From the IMG/VR virus record IMGVR_UViG_3300035703_000213, positions 1 through 37,773 of that record: a DNA stretch of 37,773 nucleotides, one strand, 5' to 3'. This DNA is from a virus. A program made the translations under genes and the position numbers. This document shows positions 22,430 through 29,030 of the stretch, one piece after another. Each line of letters begins with the position of its first letter. The first letter of the stretch is position 1. The notes beneath the pieces were generated by a model. The model was given only the letters and a program-made list of their open reading frames with translations. It made no database searches and was not told the origin of the DNA.

Positions 22430-23113
22430 ATGATGTCCCCCGCTCAACTCAAACAGCTCGGCATCGCCGCCAGCGCGGCGGTGAAGCATCAGCGCATGGT
22501 GAAGGCGCTGAGCGCGGAGACCATGCCGCCGGATCTGCGCACGGCCAGCGCCTCCGCGCAAAACGAGTTCTGGCGTCACCAGCAGGTGGCGCTTGTCACG
22601 CAGCGCGTGTGCTCGTTCAAAGAGATGACGCAGGCCGAATACAATCCCGTCATGCAACACTTCGAGGCGCTGGCCGGGCCGTTCTGGAAAGGCCGCGCCG
22701 TGAAGCGCACGGTGAAGGTCATCGACGGCGCGGATTGTGATCGTGCTCCCGGCTGCGAGTATGTGCGGGACATGCGCCATTGGATGAGCAAGGCCGGGCT
22801 GCATGAATCCTACTGCCTGCCCATCATGAAGCGCTGGCAGGCCACGGAGATCCGCGCCCTGCGCACCTGGCAGCTCAAAGAGCTTCACGACACCGTGGTG
22901 AACCGCTGCCGCGCCAAGCTGGGCCTGGGCGATGCCGCGAACCGGAACAAGAAGCAGCGCGCGGAGCGCAAGGCGCAGAGCGCAGAGCCTCAGAAGGCAG
23001 AGCCGCAGAGCCTCACAGCCTCAGCGCCCGCCAAAGCCCGCGAATACATCCTCAAGCCCCGCTCTCCACGCCCGGCCAACTACGTCCCGAATCCCGAGAT
23101 CGAACCGTTTTAA
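22430..23113 (+). CDS. Early regulator, possibly GemA/gp16-like
   Basis: The product has 227 aa. The N terminus SPAQLKQLGIAASAAVKHQR and the later EMTQAEYNPVMQHFEALAG loosely resemble DUF1018 (Mu gp16/GemA), which affects host gyrase and gene expression, but the match is weak. The central region (HWMSKAGLHESYCLPIMKRW, IRALRTWQLKELHDTVVNRC) is helical. The C terminus is a translated repeat (GCGCAGAGC/GCAGAGCC units) giving a low-complexity, basic tail. ATG at 22430 or 22433. Confidence 0.55.
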   Translation: MMSPAQLKQLGIAASAAVKHQRMVKALSAETMPPDLRTASASAQNEFWRHQQVALVTQRVCSFKEMTQAEYNPVMQHFEALAGPFWKGRAVKRTVKVIDGADCDRAPGCEYVRDMRHWMSKAGLHESYCLPIMKRWQATEIRALRTWQLKELHDTVVNRCRAKLGLGDAANRNKKQRAERKAQSAEPQKAEPQSLTASAPAKAREYILKPRSPRPANYVPNPEIEPF

Positions 23114-23117
23114 TGCC

Positions 23118-23492
23118 ATGAATGAGACACTGACCATCAAGCTAGCTTTTAATCCCGGCGCTTCTCACAACGAAGTCATTCGTAACATCTTCAGCAATGA
23201 AACATGCGCCAAGCTGTGGACGCTCTGGAAGCGCGGACACCTTGTCTCCCAGTTTTTTAATGAGCTGTGCATTTCAATCGCTTCAAACATCGAGGCGGCA
23301 AAGCCACAAAATGCGCAAGAGCTACGCCGGTGTTTTGGATACTTGAGCCAGACAGACTTCACTGATCGCTGTGTTGACTCGTTCCTGGTCGATCACGCTT
23401 GCTATTTTCTGCCCGGATGCCCGCCGCTGATCATCAAATCCGATGACGGCGCAGAGTGGGTCAACACTGCCGGGAGCACGCAGCCGCTCTGA
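23118..23492 (+). CDS. Hypothetical protein with atypical composition
   Basis: The product has 124 aa. Helical segments (SHNEVIRNIFSNETCAKLWT, LWKRGHLVSQFFNELCISIA) and five Cys. The gene is visibly richer in A/T than its neighbours and uses codons such as AAT, GCT and TTT more often, which suggests later acquisition. No family was recognised. Confidence 0.6.
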   Translation: MNETLTIKLAFNPGASHNEVIRNIFSNETCAKLWTLWKRGHLVSQFFNELCISIASNIEAAKPQNAQELRRCFGYLSQTDFTDRCVDSFLVDHACYFLPGCPPLIIKSDDGAEWVNTAGSTQPL

Positions 23493-23530
23493 TCACCTTC
23501 ATCATTCGTCATTCATCATTCGTCATTGCC
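23493..23530 (+). repeat. Heptad-repeat leader (CATTCGT/CATTCAT)
   Basis: TCATTCATCATTCGTCATT and further degenerate units lie directly before ATG 23531. The core is identical to the sense-strand leader of the G-like gene at 5937 in the opposite arm. Confidence 0.75.
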
Positions 23531-24313
23531 ATGCCCTCTCCCACTGAAGACACCTTCCCGCGCCCCGTGTGGCAGCTCACCGTGCATCCGAAGATGATCG
23601 GCCTGCGCCGGCCGGTGCCGATGGAGAAGATCCCCGGCCTGGGGCTTTTCCGCTGGCACGATCGGGAGGATGGCACCTTCGAGCCGCGCGTGGAGCTGCA
23701 TGATGCCTGGCTGCGCATTGGCGATGTCGAGAACCTGCCCCTGGGCGGTCTCACCACCGAAGTCACCCGCAAGCTCATCCATGGCGGCTTCATCTACGCA
23801 TGCAGCCCCGCGCCTTCTTTGACGCTCGTCAACATCAGCGATCTGCTGCGCCATCGTGAGGAGGCCAGCGAAGATCCACACTGGTGGACGGCGGAGCGCC
23901 TGCGCCGCTACAAAGAGGGCGATGAACCGCGCGAGTGGCCCATGGAGCGCCGCGCCACGCTGCCGGCAGACAAGGGCAAGGTCCGCGCCATCGGCATCTT
24001 CGAGATCACCGCCACACGCCGCGGGGAAGTGGTGGATCTGAGCGCGGAGTATCGCATCCGGGAAAGCTGGATGCGCATCTCCGAAGTCGAGCGCCTGCCC
24101 CTGGGCATCAGCGCGGAGGTGATGTTCCGCCTCATTCGTTCCAGCTTCGTGCTCGGCACCGTGGCCGCGCCCGCCTCCACGTTCATCGACGTGTGGGATC
24201 TCCTCCGCCACTACGAAGCCACCAGCGGCGCAAACGCCGCCGAATTCTGGACCAGCGAACGCCGCCAGCGCTACGCCGAGGCCGGCAGCATGCGCAGCGC
24301 GGAGGAGTTCTGA
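23531..24313 (+). CDS. Tandem winged-helix (excisionase-like) protein
   Basis: The product has 260 aa and contains an internal duplication of about 75 residues. Copy one has AWLRIGDVENLPLGGLTTEV, then KLIHGGFIYACSPAPSLTLV and SDLLRHREEA. Copy two has SWMRISEVERLPLGISAEVM, then RLIRSSFVLGTVAAPASTFI and WDLLRHYEAT. Both end with a tryptophan and an ER-x(3)-RY-x-E motif. The pattern (helix, turn, helix, wing) resembles excisionase or MerR-type DNA-binding domains. A sequence-specific DNA-binding or recombination-directing role is inferred; the target is unknown. Confidence 0.7.
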   Translation: MPSPTEDTFPRPVWQLTVHPKMIGLRRPVPMEKIPGLGLFRWHDREDGTFEPRVELHDAWLRIGDVENLPLGGLTTEVTRKLIHGGFIYACSPAPSLTLVNISDLLRHREEASEDPHWWTAERLRRYKEGDEPREWPMERRATLPADKGKVRAIGIFEITATRRGEVVDLSAEYRIRESWMRISEVERLPLGISAEVMFRLIRSSFVLGTVAAPASTFIDVWDLLRHYEATSGANAAEFWTSERRQRYAEAGSMRSAEEF

Positions 24314-24400
24314 GGCAGAGAGCGAAGAGCGAAGAGCAGAGAGCGAAGAGCCGCAGAAGTCAGAAGTCAGTCAGGTCAATCAAGTCACCCACACACCATC
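24314..24400 (+). repeat. Composite repeat leader before RMF-like gene
   Basis: GAGCGAAGAGC/GAGCAGAGAGC units (24320..24350) pass into AGAAGTCAG repeats and then GTCAATCAAGTCA, ending in CACACCATC-ATG. It is low-complexity; no gene is seen in it. Confidence 0.65.
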
Positions 24401-24772
24401 ATGAAAATCACCGCCATCATCGCCGACGACCGCTGCCCGCAAGGCTGGCCGGAGTGTTACACCGCCACGAAGTGGGACGCGAGTCCCGCTGATCAGCGCA
24501 ATCAAGTCGAGCGCATCGTTCACGGCTTCAATGCCACGCTCATGGCGCACGAGCTGCCGCGCCGCCTGCTCAGCATCACCAGCGAGGAGATCGACGAGGC
24601 CGATGCCTTCAACATGGGCATGGATGCCTACTATAAAGGGCAGGACATCGACGCGGACAACTACTGGCCCGCGCATCACGCCAACCATCAGCACTGGCGT
24701 GATGGCTACGAAGAAGGCCGCGCCATCGACGAAGACGGTGATGATGAAGAGGAGGGTGAAGGCGATGAGTGA
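24401..24772 (+). CDS. RMF-like (ribosome modulation factor-like) protein
   Basis: The product has 123 aa. Residues 68-105 (DAFNMGMDAYYKGQDIDADN, HWRDGYEEGRA) follow the RMF pattern: a helix ending G-x(2)-A-x(2)-G, a loop, then W-x-x-G-x-x-x-G. The N-terminal 60 residues are unrelated. The acidic end (DEDGDDEEEGEGDE) overlaps the next gene by 8 bp. RMF in enterobacteria dimerises ribosomes in stationary phase. Whether this copy acts on ribosomes is open; it may only share the small fold. Confidence 0.6.
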   Translation: MKITAIIADDRCPQGWPECYTATKWDASPADQRNQVERIVHGFNATLMAHELPRRLLSITSEEIDEADAFNMGMDAYYKGQDIDADNYWPAHHANHQHWRDGYEEGRAIDEDGDDEEEGEGDE

Positions 24773-25007
24773 GCCATCTCATCATCACCCGCGTGTGGCT
24801 GAGCGTTGGGCATCACCCGCCAAGAAGAAGGCCTCCAAACGCCCCAATTACAAAGTGGTCATCACCATCGAAGATCGCGGCGGGGATAAAGTCCACTGCG
24901 CCATGACCTTCAATCCTGCCGTGCCCGGCCACGAGCCCGCGAGCACGCCAGCCCTTCACCTCGCCAACGCCTGCATGGCCGTCATCGGCAATGCCACGGA
25001 ACGCTAA
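24765..25007 (+). CDS. Hypothetical basic protein
   Basis: The product has 80 aa. The N-terminal 30 residues are basic and probably flexible (HHHPRVAERWASPAKKKASK). The rest looks beta-rich (NYKVVITIEDRGGDKVHCAM) with a C-terminal helix. It starts inside the end of the RMF-like gene (8-bp overlap). Family not recognised. Confidence 0.6.
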   Translation: MSEPSHHHPRVAERWASPAKKKASKRPNYKVVITIEDRGGDKVHCAMTFNPAVPGHEPASTPALHLANACMAVIGNATER

Positions 25008-25022
25008 ACACATCCCACGACC

Positions 25023-25277
25023 ATGACACAAGCCGAATACGATCAATGCCAGCAGCACGCGCTGGAGCTGGTGGACTGGCTCTTCACGAAGACGGATCAA
25101 AGCCATCAGCAGCTTCTGATTCTGGGCCGCGCTTTTGCGCTCAGCACCGCCAGCAGCCTCAAAGAGGGCGTGAACTGGCCCAAGGCCAAAAAGAACGTCC
25201 TCGCCGCCCTGGGGCATGAGATGGACTCCGCAAAGGCCTACATCGCCAAGCACCCGCTGGGCTCCGCCAAGCGCTAA
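25023..25277 (+). CDS. Hypothetical helical early protein
   Basis: The product has 84 aa and is all-helical by composition (AEYDQCQQHALELVDWLFTK, SHQQLLILGRAFALSTASSL). No known domain. It lies in the early operon, between two genes of unknown function. Confidence 0.6.
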   Translation: MTQAEYDQCQQHALELVDWLFTKTDQSHQQLLILGRAFALSTASSLKEGVNWPKAKKNVLAALGHEMDSAKAYIAKHPLGSAKR

Positions 25278-25309
25278 ACTCTACGCCCTCCGCTCTTCGC
25301 TCTCCGCCC
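25278..25309 (+). repeat. TCTCCGC-type repeat leader
   Basis: CTCTACGCCCTCCGCTCTTC then GCTCTCCGCCC lie directly before ATG 25310. The same unit type is seen at 15486..15520 and 31405..31430. Confidence 0.6.
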
Positions 25310-25675
25310 ATGTCCTTCGACGACACATCTCTGCACCGCGTGTCAGATCACGCCATCCTCGCCAGCGTGGTGGTCACGGCGAGCGTGAAGCTGCGCCGCA
25401 AGATGGACCGGGGCGATGCGAAGCGCACGCGCGTCTATGTGCTGCCGCTCACGATGGATGCCGTGGGCTCGAAGGGCCTGCATGAGCTTCCTGGTGAGAT
25501 GGCCCGCCTAGGCGGTGACATCGTGGCGAAGGTGCAAAGCTGGGAAGGCGGCCCTCGCACCCCCGGCCGGCCGATCACGGACCCGCTCGACACGCTCACT
25601 CAACAGCAAGCCGCCGCCAGCATCACGCCCATCAAGCAAGCCATCCTGGATGCGGGGAAAGGAGTCGCGCCATGA
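25310..25675 (+). CDS. Hypothetical early protein
   Basis: The product has 121 aa. The first 85 residues have alternating strands and helices (ILASVVVTASVKLRRKMDRG, RVYVLPLTMDAVGSKGLHEL). No catalytic motif was noted. The stop overlaps the next start (ATGA), so it is co-translated with the Cys/His-rich gene. Confidence 0.6.
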   Translation: MSFDDTSLHRVSDHAILASVVVTASVKLRRKMDRGDAKRTRVYVLPLTMDAVGSKGLHELPGEMARLGGDIVAKVQSWEGGPRTPGRPITDPLDTLTQQQAAASITPIKQAILDAGKGVAP

Positions 25676-25953
25676 TCAACCTGGCCCGCTACTTCAAACC
25701 GTTCTGCCTGCATGGCGAGACCGATGCAGCGGATGGCACCTGCTCAAACATGAGGCAGCCTGGAAGCGCTTTTTGCGCAGAGCATCAGCCGACTGTGCGG
25801 CCTCACTGCGGCACGCACGCGTTTGGTGATCACCTCCAGCGCTTCCGCGTGGTCTCTCGCAAAGGCATCCATCCCGATGAGGAAACGTGGGTCTGTGAAG
25901 ACTGTCTCCGCGATGATGCCCCTAACTTTTACTTCATTCCGCTGCCCGCATGA
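25672..25953 (+). CDS. Cys/His-rich zinc-binding-like protein
   Basis: The product has 93 aa. There are two probable metal sites: one in FCLHGETDAADGTCSN and FCAEHQ, another formed by HCGTHAFGDH and VCEDCLRDD. The Cys-x2-Cys and Cys-x2-His pairs are those of zinc knuckles; the family is not recognised. Coupled by 4-bp overlaps on both sides. Confidence 0.65.
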   Translation: MINLARYFKPFCLHGETDAADGTCSNMRQPGSAFCAEHQPTVRPHCGTHAFGDHLQRFRVVSRKGIHPDEETWVCEDCLRDDAPNFYFIPLPA

Positions 25954-26261
25954 ACTCAGATCTCGTCATCATCTGCGGCCCGTCCATCGGCAAAACCACG
26001 CGCATCATGCAGACGCTGGCACTGTGCCAGATCGCCATCGCCACGAAGGTGGAAGGCATGAAGCCCATCTTTGATGATCTGACTGAAGCGGCCCGCGAGC
26101 AGGAGCACTTTGCCGAGAGCTTGAGGAATGAGATCGCCCTCAGCAAGGCCAGCACGGAAGCCAATCTCCAACAGGAATTCTTCCGGCGTGAGTCCGCCTA
26201 CGAGCGCCGCAATCGAAACGCGCCCTGGTATCGCCGCTTCGACCGCAAACGCCGCCGCTGA
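25950..26261 (+). CDS. Hypothetical protein with P-loop-like N terminus
   Basis: The product has 103 aa. DLVIICGPSIGKTTRIMQTL near the N terminus resembles a Walker A loop, but the first Gly of the motif is replaced and no Walker B follows. A long charged helix (FDDLTEAAREQEHFAESLRN) and a basic C terminus (RRFDRKRRR) follow. At this length it cannot be a full ATPase; it could be a remnant or a small helical DNA-binding protein. Confidence 0.6.
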   Translation: MNSDLVIICGPSIGKTTRIMQTLALCQIAIATKVEGMKPIFDDLTEAAREQEHFAESLRNEIALSKASTEANLQQEFFRRESAYERRNRNAPWYRRFDRKRRR

Positions 26262-26300
26262 CCGCGCTGACCTGACTGACACCGCTGACCTTTGATCACC

Positions 26301-26534
26301 ATGTCTCCCACAACTTCACTCTTTCACGTTCAACTGCTCGACACCACTGGCAACCCTGCGCAGAGCTTTGATCTGCATGCGGCGGATGTCACTGATGCCA
26401 TCGCCAACGCGGGCCTCAGCCTGCGCATACCGCATCTGATGGACACTGCGGCCGCCGTGCTCATCACCGGCCCCGGCATCGAAGGCCATGAAGCCTATGA
26501 CGCGGAGCTGAAGGCCATCAAGCTCACGCGCTAA
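26301..26534 (+). CDS. Hypothetical small protein before MuF
   Basis: The product has 77 aa, a small alpha/beta protein (LFHVQLLDTTGNPAQSFDLH, AADVTDAIANAGLSL). No recognised family. The start is ATG 26301 in a GATCACC-ATG context. The leader 26262..26300 is made of CTGACC-type repeats (GCTGACC, CTGACTGACACC, GCTGACC). Confidence 0.6.
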   Translation: MSPTTSLFHVQLLDTTGNPAQSFDLHAADVTDAIANAGLSLRIPHLMDTAAAVLITGPGIEGHEAYDAELKAIKLTR

Positions 26535-26545
26535 TCTCTCCTCCC

Positions 26546-28018
26546 ATGTTCACTTTCTCCCCATTGCCACACGAGGAAGCCGCCCGCCGCATCGCGGAGC
26601 TGCCGCTCGTGTCCCGCGAGGTGATGGATGAGATGCTCCCGGAGCTGAAGGCCTACGCTTTCACGATCACGGGCCTCGATGTCGGAGACCAGATGGCGAA
26701 GGTGCGTGACACGCTCGCCGCGGTGCCCAAGGGGGGGAAGAACTGGGACAAGGCCCGCGCGGAGATCGCCGCGGAGCTGGTGGATGACCTGGGCGGCAAG
26801 GCCAGCGAGCGCCGCGCGGAGCTGCTGCTGCGCACGCATGTGTTTCGTGGCTACGCCGCCAGCCGTTACCGCCGCCTCATGCAGCAGGTGGATGTTTTCC
26901 CCTTCTGGCAATACAAGACGCATGGAGATGGCCGCGTGAGGCCCTCTCATGCCGCGCTCAACGGGAAGATCTTCCCCGCCGGGCATCAGATCTGGCAGCG
27001 CATCTTTCCGCCCCATGACTGGGGTTGTAGGTGCATCGTCGTGCCGCTCACACGCGGCGCGGCAGAGCGCACAATGGAGCGGGCCGCGAAGAGCGAAGAG
27101 CAAAGCGCGGAGGGTGGCAACCTGCTGGAATCCCAAATCGTGAAGCCGGAGATGTTCACCGAGCGCGAGGCTGATCTCATCGCGAAGAATCGCCGCCTGC
27201 CGGGTGGTATCTCGCTGGAGCCTTCACCCACATGGGCGCAGAGCCCGTGGACCGTGCCAGGCAACATCCAGCATGATTGGAAGCTCATCAAAGAGCGCTA
27301 TTCTGACCAGCCGGAAGTGCTCGCCGCGTTTGAGAAGTGGGCGGCCAAGACGGCGATCAAACCCGGCGTCACGGTGAGCGCATGGATTGGTGAAGGCCCG
27401 GCCATTCTCCGCCAAGCGATGCGGAAAAAGAGCCGCTTCGGTTTCGATGTGGAGTTTGATGAGGGCGAGGAGCAATCCCTCATTCAGACCATGACGGGAG
27501 CGGGCATTCAGCGGCACGGTGCGGAGATCCAGCCGCCGCCCGCGCCCGTGGTGGAAAAAGCGCAGGCGTTTGAAGCGGAGGTGGCCGCTTCTCCCGTGGA
27601 GCATGCCGCCGCTTGGGATGCAGAGGGAGAGCTGCGGGAGCGGCGCACCGCCCGCCGCCGCAGCCGCGTGAGCCTGCTCACAGAATCCATCCGCGGCGGC
27701 TACACCAGCCACAATCACCCGGCGGGCGGCCCTCCCAGCTTGGGGGATGTGAACGCCCTCTTGATTGCCCGCCCGCTGGAGATGCGCATTGTGACGCGGC
27801 AGTGGCTTTACCGCCTCACGCCCGGCCCACGCCCGGTGCTGGACTATGAGCGCCTCCCCGGCTTTGACCGCGCCTGGCAGGCGGCGGACATCGTGGCACA
27901 GCAAATCGAATCCTCCCAGGGCTGGACGCCTGAGCAGCGGGATCAAGCGGTGCAGCATGCCCTGCTCTCCTGGCTGGCAAAAACCGGTGTCATCCACTAC
28001 GAACGCCTCCCCCGATGA
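26546..28018 (+). CDS. MuF-type head morphogenesis protein with JAMM-like C-terminal domain
   Basis: The product has 490 aa. The central MuF (SPP1 gp7-like) domain shows HGDGRVRPSHAALNGKIF near 126-143 and FPPHDWGCRCIVVPL at 154-168, the hallmark of these minor head proteins, which enter the capsid near the portal. Residues about 340-430 form a second domain with TSHNHPAGGPPSLGD: H389, H391, S398 and D401 fit the HxHP...S..D pattern of JAMM/RadC-type metal sites. Such tails on MuF proteins are effector or toxin domains. A translated GAAGAGC repeat occurs near residues 180-190. The gene starts the late right-arm block, away from the portal. Confidence 0.85.
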   Translation: MFTFSPLPHEEAARRIAELPLVSREVMDEMLPELKAYAFTITGLDVGDQMAKVRDTLAAVPKGGKNWDKARAEIAAELVDDLGGKASERRAELLLRTHVFRGYAASRYRRLMQQVDVFPFWQYKTHGDGRVRPSHAALNGKIFPAGHQIWQRIFPPHDWGCRCIVVPLTRGAAERTMERAAKSEEQSAEGGNLLESQIVKPEMFTEREADLIAKNRRLPGGISLEPSPTWAQSPWTVPGNIQHDWKLIKERYSDQPEVLAAFEKWAAKTAIKPGVTVSAWIGEGPAILRQAMRKKSRFGFDVEFDEGEEQSLIQTMTGAGIQRHGAEIQPPPAPVVEKAQAFEAEVAASPVEHAAAWDAEGELRERRTARRRSRVSLLTESIRGGYTSHNHPAGGPPSLGDVNALLIARPLEMRIVTRQWLYRLTPGPRPVLDYERLPGFDRAWQAADIVAQQIESSQGWTPEQRDQAVQHALLSWLAKTGVIHYERLPR

Positions 28019-28179
28019 AAAAGCCCGCGCCATCCACCCCCAAGCCCCGCCGCCTCGTCTTTGATGAGAAGGCGGAGACCGCCGCCCAGCGCCAGCGCCT
28101 CAAAGCACGCGCTGAGGAGCTGAAACGGCAGGGCGTCACCAGCCTGCCACTCAAACCCGTTGAACCATCCGCGCCATGA
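28015..28179 (+). CDS. Small basic hypothetical protein coupled to MuF
   Basis: The product has 54 aa, basic and helical (RRLVFDEKAETAAQRQRLKA, RAEELKRQG). The ATG overlaps the MuF stop (ATGA), and its own stop overlaps the next ATG, so coupling is clear. No known family. Confidence 0.65.
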   Translation: MKKPAPSTPKPRRLVFDEKAETAAQRQRLKARAEELKRQGVTSLPLKPVEPSAP

Positions 28180-28355
28180 GACATGATCCTTCAATGCTTA
28201 AACCTGAAAAGAAGAATGACGAAAAACGCGCGGCTGAAAAAAAGCTGGGATCGCTCATTCATCTGCGGGTCCCTCACGGGCTCAAAGGTAGAGCGGTCAA
28301 ATGGCGGGAGGCTGTGCCTCACCTTGGACGTTCGCAATATAGAATGACGCTGTGA
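28176..28355 (+). CDS. Small basic protein at edge of accessory module
   Basis: The product has 59 aa. A charged N-terminal half (KPEKKNDEKRAAEKKLG) is followed by SLIHLRVPHGLKGRAVKWRE, which looks like a strand-helix DNA-binding element. Evidence for reality is the 4-bp ATGA overlap with the previous gene. Its last 59 bp overlap the tail of the minus-strand gene at 28297, so one of the two ends may be degenerate. It marks the change from late genes to the A/T-richer module. Confidence 0.45.
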   Translation: MRHDPSMLKPEKKNDEKRAAEKKLGSLIHLRVPHGLKGRAVKWREAVPHLGRSQYRMTL

Positions 28356-28632
28356 GACGCATCTCGTATTCCAGCTTGGCCGACTCAAGGAGCACTTGGG
28401 CACGCGCCTCAAATGTCCCATCGTTGATCGCCGCAACCGCTGCACAGAGCAGCCCGTCCCACGCGCGCACGGCCAATGGTTGCTTGCCGTCCTCGTGCAG
28501 CCAGTTGTCACGTTGCCCCCAAATCTCACGAATGCGGGCGTAGTCATCGTAAAAATTGCGAACAAGACGGTGATCCGAACCGCTGACAGCGGCGGAGTCA
28601 CAGCATGAGGCGATGTTGGTTGGCGCTGTCAT
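28297..28632 (-). CDS. Hypothetical protein, accessory module
   Basis: The product has 111 aa. It is a mostly helical protein with NFYDDYARIREIWGQRDNWL and AWDGLLCAAVAAINDGTFEA. No family recognised. Minus strand, against the flow of the late operon. The start at 28632 overlaps the stop of the 52-aa gene (ATGA), so the three minus genes form one operon reading away from 29030. Confidence 0.65.
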   Translation of the reverse strand: MTAPTNIASCCDSAAVSGSDHRLVRNFYDDYARIREIWGQRDNWLHEDGKQPLAVRAWDGLLCAAVAAINDGTFEARAQVLLESAKLEYEMRLTASFYIANVQGEAQPPAI

Positions 28633-28787
28633 CGGTCGGATACCTCGGTGTTCTGCTCCTTGCGGAGTCTTGCGGCCTTCCGCGCTTCCTGCATCGCTGC
28701 TTGTTGCTTCGGTGTGATCTTGCGGCGGCTTGCTTTGCCTCCTTTTGCGCCGATATCGGCGAGGTATTTCTTGAGTTCTTGTTCCAT
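28629..28787 (-). CDS. Small GGK(A)SRR-type basic protein
   Basis: The product has 52 aa. Its composition, with YLADIGAKGGKASRRKITPK then QQAAMQEARKAARLRKEQ, matches a widespread family of tiny basic proteins (I-G-x-K-G-G-x-x-S-R/K-R...) found near mobile elements and some toxin-antitoxin loci; function unknown. It sits 3 bp after the gene at 28791 and overlaps the next start (ATGA). The family link is from motif memory only. Confidence 0.6.
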   Translation of the reverse strand: MEQELKKYLADIGAKGGKASRRKITPKQQAAMQEARKAARLRKEQNTEVSDR

Positions 28788-28790
28788 ATC

Positions 28791-29030
28791 TTAGCTGAGG
28801 TATCCAAGGCCGAGAGCGTCTTCGCCTCCTTGGCCGTAGTATCTGCGAGGGTCGGCCATACACTTTTGCGCTTCGGCATCATCATTGAAGTGAACAATGA
28901 AGTGACTGTTATCATAGTTCCAGTAGCCAATTCGACCTCGTTCGTCGCGTATGATTGCGGGGCGGCGAGAGGGGTGGAAGAAGGCTTGGATGTGCTCAAC
29001 AATGGCTAGAGAAACGGTGATGGATGTCAT
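28791..29030 (-). CDS. Hypothetical protein, first of minus-strand module operon
   Basis: The product has 79 aa. HPSRRPAIIRDERGRIGYWN then FIVHFNDDAEAQKCMAD suggest a small alpha/beta domain; no match known. Its start faces the plus gene at 29020/29059 across or over a palindromic region. Together with the two following genes it could be a moron or a toxin-antitoxin-like set; nothing here proves toxicity. Confidence 0.6.
   Translation of the reverse strand: MTSITVSLAIVEHIQAFFHPSRRPAIIRDERGRIGYWNYDNSHFIVHFNDDAEAQKCMADPRRYYGQGGEDALGLGYLS

Noticed and set aside
24314-24400. Possible CRISPR-like array
   Set aside because: Units are 7-11 bases and degenerate, with no spacers of uniform length and no cas genes; this is a repeat leader.
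25950-26261. ATPase from the GPSIGKTT motif
   Set aside because: The first Gly of Walker A is missing, there is no Walker B, and the protein is only 103 aa.
28598-29002. 134-aa minus-strand frame overlapping the accessory module
   Set aside because: It overlaps two better-supported coupled minus genes in other frames and contains low-complexity Ser/Lys-rich sequence.
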